From Actinomycetota bacterium (lineage in GTDB: Bacteria; Actinomycetota; Acidimicrobiia; IMCC26256; PALSA-610): DNA of 11,905 bases. The stretch is from positions 1 through 11,905 of the forward strand of contig JAUZEM010000178.1 in the NCBI GenBank assembly GCA_030839005.1, written 5' to 3'. A program made the translations under genes and the position numbers. The notes under the pieces were generated by a model. It ran no database searches. It saw nothing but the letters and a program-made list of their open reading frames with translations, and had not been told where the DNA came from. Below, piece by piece: positions 1 to 7,700 of this stretch. Within the stretch, counting starts at the first letter, position 1. Each line of letters starts with the position of its first letter.

Positions 1-130
1 CTCTGCGCCACGACCTCACACTTGCCGGCCCGAATACCGACTCCGAAGATGGATCGTAACCAAGCCGAGATCCGACATCCGCCGCTGCCCCGACAGCTAT
101 CCCAGGTCGGTAGCAAAGCGAAAGTGCAGG

Positions 131-154
131 TGAGGGCGCTATCTGCGCCCCTCA
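131..154 (-). terminator. Possible terminator hairpin behind the LAL regulator
   Basis: About 60 nt past the stop of the minus-strand regulator, TGAGGGCGC (131-139) and GCGCCCCTCA (145-154) can pair around the loop TATCT, with one bulged C. The stem is GC-rich. On the minus strand only scattered T residues follow it, not a clean T tract, so a Rho-independent terminator is weakly supported. A processing or Rho-associated hairpin is equally possible. The rest of 1-215 holds no gene that I can support. Confidence 0.35.
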
Positions 155-215
155 TTCGCGTTCGGGAGCATCGCGATGTCGTCCCCAGGGTGTACGTGCC
201 GTCGTTGGTTGGATT

Positions 216-2984
216 TCATTCTTGGCTCGGCCGTTCCTGCTCGGCAGCCCAGAACGTTCGCGCGAGTTGGGTACGCGAGCGCACGCCAAGCTTGCGGTAG
301 ACGTTGCTGAGGTGGAACTCCACGGTCTTCGTACTCACGAAGAGCGTGGCCGCGGCTTCCTTATTGCTTTCGCCGTTCGCGATCGCGATGGCAACCTGAA
401 GCTCTTGGGGCGTGAGACCTGCATGCCATGAGGGTGACGTGGGGGAGGGCTGTTCATCAGATGTATCCATTTGGCTGATGACACGAGCGGCCCATGGCGT
501 TGCACCGAGTCTTTCGAAGGTGGTGTTGGCCGATGCGAGTTGGCGTCGCGCGTCTCGGCGACGGTCGCGAGTTAGGAGCCACTCGCCAAAGTGCAGTCTC
601 GTGCGTGCTTCCTCGAAGGCGCCCATCGTCTGTCGGTGCAGCTCCAGGGCGCGTACGAACATCGACTCAGCGGTGTCATCAGTGACAACGAGCGCGCGGC
701 ACCGGAGGGCAGCAGCTTGCGCCAACACTCTCCGAGACTTGTGGGCGACGGTCTCGAAGAGTACGAGCAGACGTTCCGCCTCTTCTTCGTCGTCGGTGAG
801 GATTGTCGCCTCGATGAGATCGGGCAGGAAACGCTCCTTGCTCAACAGTCCGGACCAACCTTTGTCGACCATCCAGGTGACGAGCGGCGCAAGATGCGAA
901 CGCGCGGCCGACGCATCGCCGAGCGTCAGGTCAAGGAATCCGAGCGCGGAACCGCCGTATACGTAGAGGATCCGGCCGCCGAAGGTGCGTCCGATGTCGA
1001 GCGCCTCCTCCGCATGCGCATGACACTCTTCCAGCCGACCTTGGCCGGCCTCGACGCGGGCGAGAGTCGCGAGCGCGTAGCCGGTGAGCGGCGGTTGACC
1101 GGTCTCTTGGGCGAGTTCCACAGCTTGCAGCGACCCTGCGTAGGCGTTCGGCCAGTCGCCGGTACAGAAGTCGATCTCAGCTTTGGTGGCGAGATAGAAC
1201 GGCAGGGCCGCAGTTGCGCCGTACCGTCGCGCCGCGGCCGTCGCGCCGTCGAAAATAACGCCCGCTCGGCGGTAATCCTCCATACAGAAGAATCCCACGA
1301 TGGGTCCCGCGGTCATGAGTGTTGCTTCGATGTCTCGCGCATTCCAGAGTTCGTAGACCTCGGACAGCAGGCGTTCGCCTTCTTCGCTTTCGCCGACGAA
1401 CAAGAGCATGTGCGCGAGGTAGTTCGCGGCCAGCAAAGCCGTCAAGCCGCCAGTGTCCTCGGCAAGCGCGTGTGACTCGCGCGCGAGCTCGAGCGCGTCA
1501 GATGCGTGGCTGTCCCAAACGCTCGGTACCGCGATCTCCGTCAGAACGAGTGCGGCTTGCTCCTTATCCGTTCGCGCGATGTCACGTGCCTCCGTCCGGG
1601 CGAGTGCGACGGCACCGGCGCTGTCTCCTCCGAATGCCATGAGAAGACAGCGGAGCCGCGTAGCGTCCGCGCGTACTCGCGCGCTGTCGGTTTGGCGCAG
1701 CGCTTCGTCCACGTAGGCGAGAACGGGCTCGGCGCGGCCCGCGAGAAACAACATGCGTGCTGCGGCGACGAGACGGCGTGCCCGGCTCTCACCCGGCGCA
1801 CTGAGCAGCGCGGCGCGTTCCATTCCTGCCGCCGCGGCCGCTGCGCCCCCTATGAGCGCCGCACGGTCAGCTGCTCGTTCCACGATTGCCGCAACCTCTT
1901 CGTCAGGTGCCGTGGTTGCGAGGGCAAGGTGCCATGCCTCTCGGTCGCTATCGCCGACCACGACCGCAGCCTCAGCAAGAGCCCGGTGGGCGCGTCGCCG
2001 GCTCGCCGGCGGCTGACTGTGGTACACGGTCGATCGCACGAGCGCGTGGTTGAATCCCGCAGCGACGTCCACAACGTGAACGATGGCCGCTCGCTCCGCG
2101 GGCTCCAGGTCGTCGATGGTGAGCCCGCAGTCCTTCAGGGCGGAACCCAATACAACGACGGAACCTGACGTATCGGCGGCCAAGACGAGGAGCGCTCGTT
2201 GCGTCCGAGCAGGGAGTCGCTCGATTTGTTTCCGATACTCGTCATCGAATCGGCCATCGACAGGAAGCGGCGCCGGCAGCCGTTCGTTGCCTGCGAGCAT
2301 TCCCGGCGATAAGAGACGCACTGCCGCGACGAGCGCCATCGGGTTGCCCGCCGTCGCGTTCGTTACTTCGAGCCCAACCTCCTTGCTGACGGGCGTGCCG
2401 GAGATCTCATTCAGCAGGGCCGTCGCGGCTTCAGGTGTCAGTGCCCCCAAAGTCAACGAACCCACGCCTGCCGAGGCGACGGAATGACGTTGGTCGGCCC
2501 GTTGCGCGAGAACGATGACAACGGACTCATGGCCGAGACGGCGTGCGGCAAAGGAAATCGCCGCCGATGAGGCTGGATCGAGCCAGTGAGCATCATCCAC
2601 GACGGCGAGTACGGGTCGAACGGCCGCAGCGGCACTGAGGAGCGACAGCATCGCGGCGCCGAGCGCGAGCGTCGACGTCCGCGTCGGCGGCTCGAGGGCC
2701 ATGGCACCCGCGAGCGCCCTACGCTGCGGCGCCGGAATCAGTGCGAGATGACTGCGCAGCGGCCCGAAAAGTTGAGCGAGCCCGGCAAACGGCAGCTCCG
2801 ACTCAGATTCGATTCCCTGCGCTCGAACGACGAAGAAATCGGATGCTTGCGCGACGGCGTACTCGCACATGCTCGTCTTTCCGGTGCCGGCGTCACCCTC
2901 GATGAGCAACGCCCGACTCCGCCCCCGACGTGCCTCATCCAGGAACTCGGCGATCGTCTCCCGCTCGGCGTCCCGCCCGTGCAC
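216..2984 (-). CDS. LAL-family LuxR transcriptional regulator with AAA/STAND ATPase domain
   Basis: This is a large ATP-binding regulator of the LAL type. Such proteins couple ATP binding and a ligand or protein signal to DNA binding by a C-terminal LuxR helix-turn-helix. From GTG 2984 it is 922 residues, normal for the family. It opens with VHGRDAERETIAEF, the usual family start. Walker A is GDAGTGKT (about residues 30-37) and Walker B is LAVVDDAHWLD (about 125-135). A long alpha-helical, TPR-like middle follows, ending in an ARTRLHFGEWLLTRDRRRDA-type repeat. The HTH begins at LTPQEL (about 857) and includes SNKEAAATLFVSTKTVEFHL and KLGVRSRTQLAR. No receiver domain is visible. The same frame stays open up to ATG 3212, but that extension has poor third-position GC and no family match, so I prefer GTG 2984; no strong Shine-Dalgarno decides it. 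The gene is divergent from the Calx-beta gene, which may be its target (inference). Confidence 0.9.
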   Translation of the reverse strand: MHGRDAERETIAEFLDEARRGRSRALLIEGDAGTGKTSMCEYAVAQASDFFVVRAQGIESESELPFAGLAQLFGPLRSHLALIPAPQRRALAGAMALEPPTRTSTLALGAAMLSLLSAAAAVRPVLAVVDDAHWLDPASSAAISFAARRLGHESVVIVLAQRADQRHSVASAGVGSLTLGALTPEAATALLNEISGTPVSKEVGLEVTNATAGNPMALVAAVRLLSPGMLAGNERLPAPLPVDGRFDDEYRKQIERLPARTQRALLVLAADTSGSVVVLGSALKDCGLTIDDLEPAERAAIVHVVDVAAGFNHALVRSTVYHSQPPASRRRAHRALAEAAVVVGDSDREAWHLALATTAPDEEVAAIVERAADRAALIGGAAAAAAGMERAALLSAPGESRARRLVAAARMLFLAGRAEPVLAYVDEALRQTDSARVRADATRLRCLLMAFGGDSAGAVALARTEARDIARTDKEQAALVLTEIAVPSVWDSHASDALELARESHALAEDTGGLTALLAANYLAHMLLFVGESEEGERLLSEVYELWNARDIEATLMTAGPIVGFFCMEDYRRAGVIFDGATAAARRYGATAALPFYLATKAEIDFCTGDWPNAYAGSLQAVELAQETGQPPLTGYALATLARVEAGQGRLEECHAHAEEALDIGRTFGGRILYVYGGSALGFLDLTLGDASAARSHLAPLVTWMVDKGWSGLLSKERFLPDLIEATILTDDEEEAERLLVLFETVAHKSRRVLAQAAALRCRALVVTDDTAESMFVRALELHRQTMGAFEEARTRLHFGEWLLTRDRRRDARRQLASANTTFERLGATPWAARVISQMDTSDEQPSPTSPSWHAGLTPQELQVAIAIANGESNKEAAATLFVSTKTVEFHLSNVYRKLGVRSRTQLARTFWAAEQERPSQE

Positions 2985-3005
2985 GGCCGGACAATAGGCG
3001 AAACT

Positions 3006-3017
3006 AGGGAAATCCCT
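3006..3017. promoter_or_regulatory. Inverted repeat upstream of the LAL regulator
   Basis: AGGGA-AA-TCCCT is a perfect 5-bp inverted repeat with a 2-nt centre. It lies 21 nt upstream of the preferred GTG start of the regulator, in a locally AT-richer stretch. It could be an operator for autoregulation. Weak -35/-10-like hexamers flank it on the minus strand (TTGCGG and TAGTTT), but they match consensus poorly. If the regulator really starts further upstream, this would be coding sequence instead. Confidence 0.25.
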
Positions 3018-3081
3018 GTAGCCCGCAACTTTTGCTGCAGTCAGGATGCCGTTGGCCAAGCGTGAACTGCCGACATGCCTG

Positions 3082-3100
3082 TACTTGCAAACTACTTGCA
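3082..3100. promoter_or_regulatory. TTGCA-type repeat in the divergent promoter region
   Basis: TGCAA-actac-TTGCA (3086-3100) is an inverted repeat. The octamer TACTTGCA also occurs twice in direct orientation (3082-3089 and 3093-3100), spaced 11 bp start to start, about one helical turn. This combination, midway between two divergent genes, is typical of a protein-binding site. The binding protein is unknown; the adjacent LAL regulator is the obvious candidate by position only. Confidence 0.3.
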
Positions 3101-3181
3101 GCGTGCATGCGTTACCCAGTTCGTTGCCGGCCGTACGCTCGAACGGACTCAGGGCAAGCCGGCCCCGGCGGGGGATTGTTT

Positions 3182-3210
3182 GGCCGCCCCTGCAAGGAAA
3201 GTGGGCGGTC
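3182..3210 (+). promoter_or_regulatory. Hairpin with the Shine-Dalgarno in its loop, next to the Calx-beta start
   Basis: GGCCGCCC (3182-3189) can pair with GGGCGGTC (3203-3210): eight pairs, one of them G-U in RNA. The 13-nt loop contains AAGGAAAG (3194-3201), the best Shine-Dalgarno for ATG 3211. The stem ends directly before the start codon. This both supports ATG 3211 as the start and suggests translation could be modulated by folding, provided the transcript begins upstream of 3182. Confidence 0.4.
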
Positions 3211-6200
3211 ATGCCTCGAGGTCTTCCCGGTGGTCTGCGCTGGTTCGCGCCGGTGCTCGTGCTAGTGAGTGCGTTGCCCGTGGTTGGCATTCGCTCCGCC
3301 TTCGCTGCGGGTGGTGTTCCCGCGCCTTCGATCTCGGTCACGAACACGTGGGTCAAGGAGGGCAACGCCACAGTGAACGCGTCGTTCCAGGTTTCTTTGT
3401 CGAACGCGCCGGCGAGCGGCACGGTGTCGGTGAAGGTGGCCACTGCCAACATGAGCGCGCTCGCCGGTTCCGACTACACCGCCGTCGCATCCACCACGCT
3501 CACGTGGGGGACGACGAGCCCGCTCACGAAGACGGTGACCGTCCCGGTGCTCGGGGACACGGTCAAAGAAGGCACCGAGACCTTCGCCCTCAACCTCAGC
3601 GCTCCGGTGAACGGCGTGCTGAGCGACGCTCAGGGCATCGGCTACATCGCAGACGATGAAGCACCGTTCTTCATCTACGCGCGCGACGTGGGAGTCACCG
3701 AGGGCAACTCCGGGACGAAGACAATGTCGTTCACGTTGTCCCTGTCAGTTGCGCCGCCTTCGGGACAGAGCGTGACCGTGAAGGTGGCGACGGCCAACGG
3801 CACCGCGACCGCGCCCGGCGACTACACCGCGGTCGCGCTCACCACCAAGACATTCGCAGCCGGCGTGTCGAGCCTGGCCGTGGCGGTCCCCATCACGGGC
3901 GATACGACGGTCGAGCCGAATGAGACGCTGCGGCTGAATCTGTCGGCACCGTCTACCAACGCGGTCATCGCCGATACCCAAGCAACAGGCACGATCATCA
4001 ATGACGACGGTACGCCGGGCGCGACTCCGCCGCGTTCGGTGTACGTCACGAACGTTGCCGTCGTCGAGGGCAACACCGGCACGAAGACAGCGTCGTTCGC
4101 CGTGTCGCTGTCATCGGCCCCCGCGACCGGCCAGACGGTCAAGGTGAACGTGGCGACCGCCAATGGCACCGCCACGGCACCGAGCGATTACACGGCAGTG
4201 CCGACGACGACGCTCACGTATACGGCGGGCCAGTTCACCCAGCCCGTTGCCGTGACTGTCGTCGGCGACGTCCTCAAGGAACCGAACGAGGCGTTCTCCC
4301 TCGTGCTCAGCGCGCCGGTGAACGCGGCGCTCGGCGACGGGGCCGGGGCGGCGACCATTGTCGACGAAGAGGGACCGTTCTTCGCGTATGCGCGCGACGC
4401 GTCGATCGCCGAAGGCAACGCGGGTACGACGAACCTTGCGTTCACATTGGCGCTGTCGGCCGCCCCGGCCGCGGGACAGAGCGCGTCGGTCAGCGTCGCC
4501 ACCGCCAACGGCACCGCCTCCGCGCCGAGCGATTACACGGCCCTGCCGCTCACGGTCAAGAGCTTCGGCCCCGGCGTGTCGTCGATGGCCGTCAATGTCG
4601 TCATCAACGGCGACACCACGATCGAGGCGGACGAGACCCTGCTGTTGAACGTCTCGGTCCCCTCCGCCAACGTGATCATCGGCGACGCCCAAGGCAAGGG
4701 AACGCTGCTCGACGACGACGCGCCCCCGGCCCCCACGGTCGGGCCCGAGACCGCGGTCAGCGACCCCACCTACGGTTCGCAGCCCGGGAACCAGGGCGAC
4801 ACGGCCGTGGCTTGGAACGGAACCGAGAACCTGGTGGCCTACGCCGATTCTCCGGACGACATGTCGGGCGTGCAGCACATCTACGGTTCGCGGGTCGCCG
4901 CCGACGGGACCGTGCTCGACATCCGCAGCTTCTTGATCTCGAACACCGCGTTCTCCCAGAGCCAGCCGGCCGTGACGTGGGACGGCACGAACTTCCTCGT
5001 GGTGTGGTCGGAGTACCACCCCGGCGCCCAGACCACCGGGGTCTACGGGGCCCGCGTAAACAGCGCCGGCACCGTGCTCGACCCCGCCAGTTTTAAAATC
5101 CATTTCCTCGGATCGAACTCAACGGATGTCGCGATCGCCTCGAACGGCACCGACTCGTTGGTGACGTGGCGGAACCAAGCCGCGAACACGATCTTCGAGG
5201 ACGACATCTACGGGGCCCGGGTGAGCAGCGCAGGCACCGTGCTCGACACGACAGCATTCGCAATCAGCGCCGCCGCGCACGATCAATACGAGCCGGCCGT
5301 GGCGTGGAACGGCACGAACTACTTCGTGGTGTGGGGGGACAACCGCGCCGCGACGTCCGTCTCGAACTGCTCGTGCGATATCTACGGGACCCAGGTGGGC
5401 AGTGACGGCACCGTCGCCGACGTCGGCGGCATCGCAATTTCGACCGCAGCCGACTGGCAGCAGGAGCCCGTGATCACATCGAACGGCAGCGACTTCTTCG
5501 TGGCGTGGGATGACCACCGGTCCGGTGGGTCGTGGGACGTGTACGGCACACTCATCGACGCCGCGGGAACCGTGCTCAGCCCGACCGGCACCGTCATCTC
5601 CAACGCGGGCCAACCGCTCCCCGTCCCGGCCGTGGCGTGGAACGGCACCGACTATGCCGTCGTGTGGGAAGACCCACGCTCGAGCGGTTACGGGGACATC
5701 TATACGACGCGTGTGAGCGCGGCCGGCGCGGTCCTCGATCCGAGCGGTGTCCTCGTCTCCAACGCCACCTACGACCAACAGGGCCCCGCGCTGGCCGCGA
5801 CCGGGACCGACTTCTTCGCCGTGTGGACGGATGGCCGGACCCTCAACAGCGACGTCTACGGATCCCGAATCACTGGGGCGGGCGTTGTCTCGGACCCTTC
5901 GGGCATCCGCATCACGAGCGCTCTGGACCGACAGGGCAACTCCGCGATTGCGTGGGACGGGACCAACTTCCTGGTGGTCTGGAATGACCTCCGTTCGGGG
6001 ACGTTGTACGACATCTATGCCGCCAGGATCGCCCCCGACGGCACGGTCCTCGACCCCGACGGGATCCCGGTCTCGACCGATGTCAGCAGCGACCAGATCA
6101 CCCCCGCCGTCGCGTGGGACGGCACGAACTTCCTCGTCGTCTGGGAGGACAGCCGCAACTACAACGGCAACAACTACAACGAGCGCAACGACATCTACGG

Positions 6201-7035
6201 CGCCCGCGTCGGTGCCGATGGAACCGTCGTCGATCCCGGCGGGATGCCGATCTCGACGGCCGACAAGGACCAAACCAACCCCAAGGTCGCGTGGAACGGC
6301 CAGAACTATCTGGTGACGTACAACCTCAATGTCAACATCCAGGGGGCCTTCATAAGCGCGGCAGGTGAAATCAGCGCCAACGACTTCGAGATCGCGACCT
6401 CCGCGGTGGGCGGTTCCGCGGTGGCGTCGAACGGCACCGACTTCCTCGTCGCCTGGACGAGCACCGCCCAAGCCGATCAAGACATATACGGCGCCACCGT
6501 CACCGCCACCGGCACGGTCCACGCTCCTGTACCGATCTCCACCGCCGCCGGCGTACAGGCGGGGCCGAGCGCGGTCTGGAACGGCACCAACTACCTGGTC
6601 GCCTGGACCGACAACCGTTCAGGCGCGGGCGGGGACGTGTACGGAACTCTGATCAATGGCGCGGGCCAGCTGATCGGCTCCGCGGCCACCGGCATCCCAA
6701 TCTCCACCGCCGCCAACAACCAGGGCGCGATCGCGACCGCGGACCCGTCGACCGCGATCGCGACCGCGGCCGACGGGTCCGGCTTCATCGTTCTCTGGAA
6801 CGATGAACGGTCGGGCGCGGGCAAGTTCGACGTGTACGGCGCCCGGCTGACAGCAAACGGCACCGTGGAGGACCCAACCGGCTTCCCGGTCGCCTCGTCG
6901 GCTACGGCCGAGGGAGGACCCGCCATCACCGAGGGGGCCAGCGGCACCCATCTTGTGACCTATAACCGCTTCAGCACAGAAGCACCGTTCAATGGCGTCG
7001 ACCGGGTCTGGTCGCGCACGATCTCGCCGAACTGA
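3211..7035 (+). CDS. Secreted Calx-beta protein with about 14 propeller-like repeats
   Basis: This is a 1274-residue exported protein of unknown function, likely extracellular. ATG 3211 is preferred over upstream ATG 3046 because it has a nearby AAGGAAAG and gives a proper signal peptide. That peptide has Arg residues, then the hydrophobic stretch FAPVLVLVSALPVVG, then AFA with likely cleavage after about residue 32. Residues about 41-504 are four Calx-beta domains, each ending in a DD/DE-rich strand and carrying G-D-(T/V)-x-(K/V/I)-E; these domains usually bind calcium. Domains 2 and 4 both begin PFFxYARD, so the order looks like a duplicated pair. Residues about 530-1274 hold about 14 repeats with AVAWNGTNYLVVW, then DIYGARV, then GTVLDP, probably beta-propeller blades. 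There is no LPXTG, C-terminal membrane helix or catalytic motif. The only two cysteines form a CSC at residues 720-722. An adhesin, matrix protein or glycan-binding protein are options; none is proven. Confidence 0.9.
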   Translation: MPRGLPGGLRWFAPVLVLVSALPVVGIRSAFAAGGVPAPSISVTNTWVKEGNATVNASFQVSLSNAPASGTVSVKVATANMSALAGSDYTAVASTTLTWGTTSPLTKTVTVPVLGDTVKEGTETFALNLSAPVNGVLSDAQGIGYIADDEAPFFIYARDVGVTEGNSGTKTMSFTLSLSVAPPSGQSVTVKVATANGTATAPGDYTAVALTTKTFAAGVSSLAVAVPITGDTTVEPNETLRLNLSAPSTNAVIADTQATGTIINDDGTPGATPPRSVYVTNVAVVEGNTGTKTASFAVSLSSAPATGQTVKVNVATANGTATAPSDYTAVPTTTLTYTAGQFTQPVAVTVVGDVLKEPNEAFSLVLSAPVNAALGDGAGAATIVDEEGPFFAYARDASIAEGNAGTTNLAFTLALSAAPAAGQSASVSVATANGTASAPSDYTALPLTVKSFGPGVSSMAVNVVINGDTTIEADETLLLNVSVPSANVIIGDAQGKGTLLDDDAPPAPTVGPETAVSDPTYGSQPGNQGDTAVAWNGTENLVAYADSPDDMSGVQHIYGSRVAADGTVLDIRSFLISNTAFSQSQPAVTWDGTNFLVVWSEYHPGAQTTGVYGARVNSAGTVLDPASFKIHFLGSNSTDVAIASNGTDSLVTWRNQAANTIFEDDIYGARVSSAGTVLDTTAFAISAAAHDQYEPAVAWNGTNYFVVWGDNRAATSVSNCSCDIYGTQVGSDGTVADVGGIAISTAADWQQEPVITSNGSDFFVAWDDHRSGGSWDVYGTLIDAAGTVLSPTGTVISNAGQPLPVPAVAWNGTDYAVVWEDPRSSGYGDIYTTRVSAAGAVLDPSGVLVSNATYDQQGPALAATGTDFFAVWTDGRTLNSDVYGSRITGAGVVSDPSGIRITSALDRQGNSAIAWDGTNFLVVWNDLRSGTLYDIYAARIAPDGTVLDPDGIPVSTDVSSDQITPAVAWDGTNFLVVWEDSRNYNGNNYNERNDIYGARVGADGTVVDPGGMPISTADKDQTNPKVAWNGQNYLVTYNLNVNIQGAFISAAGEISANDFEIATSAVGGSAVASNGTDFLVAWTSTAQADQDIYGATVTATGTVHAPVPISTAAGVQAGPSAVWNGTNYLVAWTDNRSGAGGDVYGTLINGAGQLIGSAATGIPISTAANNQGAIATADPSTAIATAADGSGFIVLWNDERSGAGKFDVYGARLTANGTVEDPTGFPVASSATAEGGPAITEGASGTHLVTYNRFSTEAPFNGVDRVWSRTISPN
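3331..4722 (+). repeat. Four Calx-beta domain repeats, A-B-A-B order
   Basis: The units lie at about 3331-3660, 3664-4010, 4033-4371 and 4375-4722, each 110-117 codons. Shared landmarks are an xVxEGN(S/T/A)GT segment, VATANGTA, a (S/G)DYTA motif and a terminal DD/DE stretch. Units 1 and 3 end APVNxxL.DxxG, while units 2 and 4 share PFF.YARD and SSxAVxVxIxGDTT(V/I)E. A two-domain unit therefore seems to have been duplicated. Confidence 0.85.
4798..7020 (+). repeat. About 14 tandem 50-residue repeats, probable propeller blades
   Basis: The repeated core is (A/S)VAW(N/D)GTNxLVVWxDxRSG, then DIYGARV, (A/S)(A/D)GTVLDPxG and ISTA. Cores start near 4804, 4969, 5128, 5296, 5470, 5629, 5788, 5944, 6106, 6283, 6418, 6571, 6762 and 6922. 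Units 10 and 14 are the most degenerate: unit 10 lacks the DIYG segment and unit 14 has VWSR in its place. Unit size and the W/DG.N..VVW pattern fit four-stranded propeller blades. Fourteen blades would make two seven-bladed propellers, which is inference from the count. Confidence 0.75.
6727..6769 (+). repeat. 16-bp direct repeat inside repeat unit 12/13
   Basis: GCGATCGCGACCGCGG occurs at 6727-6742 and 6754-6769. The 27-bp period keeps frame and encodes the doubled AIATA segment (AIATADPST then AIATAADGS). It lengthens the linker between repeat units 12 and 13, as a small in-frame duplication would. Confidence 0.7.
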
Positions 7036-7087
7036 CGCAGCAAAAAAGCAAGAACCTAGTTGAGGCCCCGAGACGTAGCGTTGTCGC

Positions 7088-7672
7088 ATGGTTCGTACGG
7101 GCCGCGAGAGCGATCGCTCCGATGTGGTCGGGGTTCTCGTGCGCGGGTTTGTTGCCGATCCGTGGTTTCGTTGGTGGTTTCCATCCGACGAGGCGTGGAC
7201 GGGGCGAGCGCCGGAGTTCTTCGGTCTCAACTTCGATTTGCGCATGGGAGCCGGTGGAGAGATCCGCGTGACGGAGCCGATCGGCTCGGTCACGCTGTGG
7301 ACGCCACCTGGCGGCAATCGGCACGGCGAGGATTGGGTGGCGCAGCAGTGGATCGAGCGCGCCTCACGCTTTCGAGACGACGAGCTGCACCGCATGCTGC
7401 TGGCCCTGGACGCGCTGGCCGAGCACGCTCTGCCGGAACCTCACTGGCATCTCGGCTTGCTCGCGACGGATCAGGAATATCAGGGCCGTGGATTGGCCCG
7501 TTCGGTACTGGACCCGATCTTGCAACAAGCGACACAGGAAGAGGTTCCCGTTTCGCTCGAAACCGCGGTCGCGGACAACCTGGCGTTCTATTCGCAGTTC
7601 GGATTCAAGTCGCGTGCCGAGTTCGACCTTCCCGACGGCGGACCTCACGTATGGTCGCTAGTGCGACCGTAG
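7088..7672 (+). CDS. GNAT family N-acetyltransferase
   Basis: This is a 194-residue cytosolic enzyme of the GCN5-related acetyltransferase fold, transferring acetyl from acetyl-CoA to an unidentified amine. Motif A is HLGLLATDQEYQGRGLAR (residues 121-138), with the Q-G-R-G-L-A acetyl-CoA pyrophosphate loop. Motif B is near SLETAVADNLAFYSQFGF (156-173). Overall layout, including a long N-terminal half with a WTPPGG segment, resembles the puromycin-acetyltransferase-like branch, but the substrate cannot be read from the sequence. ATG 7088 is the first start after an in-frame TAG at 7076. No Shine-Dalgarno precedes it, so the message may be leaderless. It lies 52 nt after the Calx-beta stop on the same strand and converges on the methyltransferase gene 28 nt downstream. 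Confidence 0.9.
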   Translation: MVRTGRESDRSDVVGVLVRGFVADPWFRWWFPSDEAWTGRAPEFFGLNFDLRMGAGGEIRVTEPIGSVTLWTPPGGNRHGEDWVAQQWIERASRFRDDELHRMLLALDALAEHALPEPHWHLGLLATDQEYQGRGLARSVLDPILQQATQEEVPVSLETAVADNLAFYSQFGFKSRAEFDLPDGGPHVWSLVRP

Positions 7673-7700
7673 CGCGCCCGATGTGCGGCGGGCTCGTCGG

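Noticed and set aside
22..300. Plus-strand 92-codon ORF at the left edge
   Set aside because: It has no recognisable motif, overlaps the regulator's HTH-coding end in antisense and spans the probable hairpin.
3046..3210. N-terminal extension of the secreted protein from ATG 3046
   Set aside because: It adds 55 Cys- and Arg-containing residues before an otherwise good signal peptide, and ATG 3211 has its own ribosome site.
4111..6522. Long minus-strand ORFs of 330 and 467 codons antisense to the secreted-protein gene
   Set aside because: They mirror the plus-strand repeats, are rich in Arg/Val/Asp/Gly as expected from antisense GC-rich codons, and show no domain. The plus strand is clearly coding.
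7036..7060. A-rich run (about 7042-7047) after the secreted-protein stop as a terminator
   Set aside because: There is no stem before it and no T tract on the plus strand.
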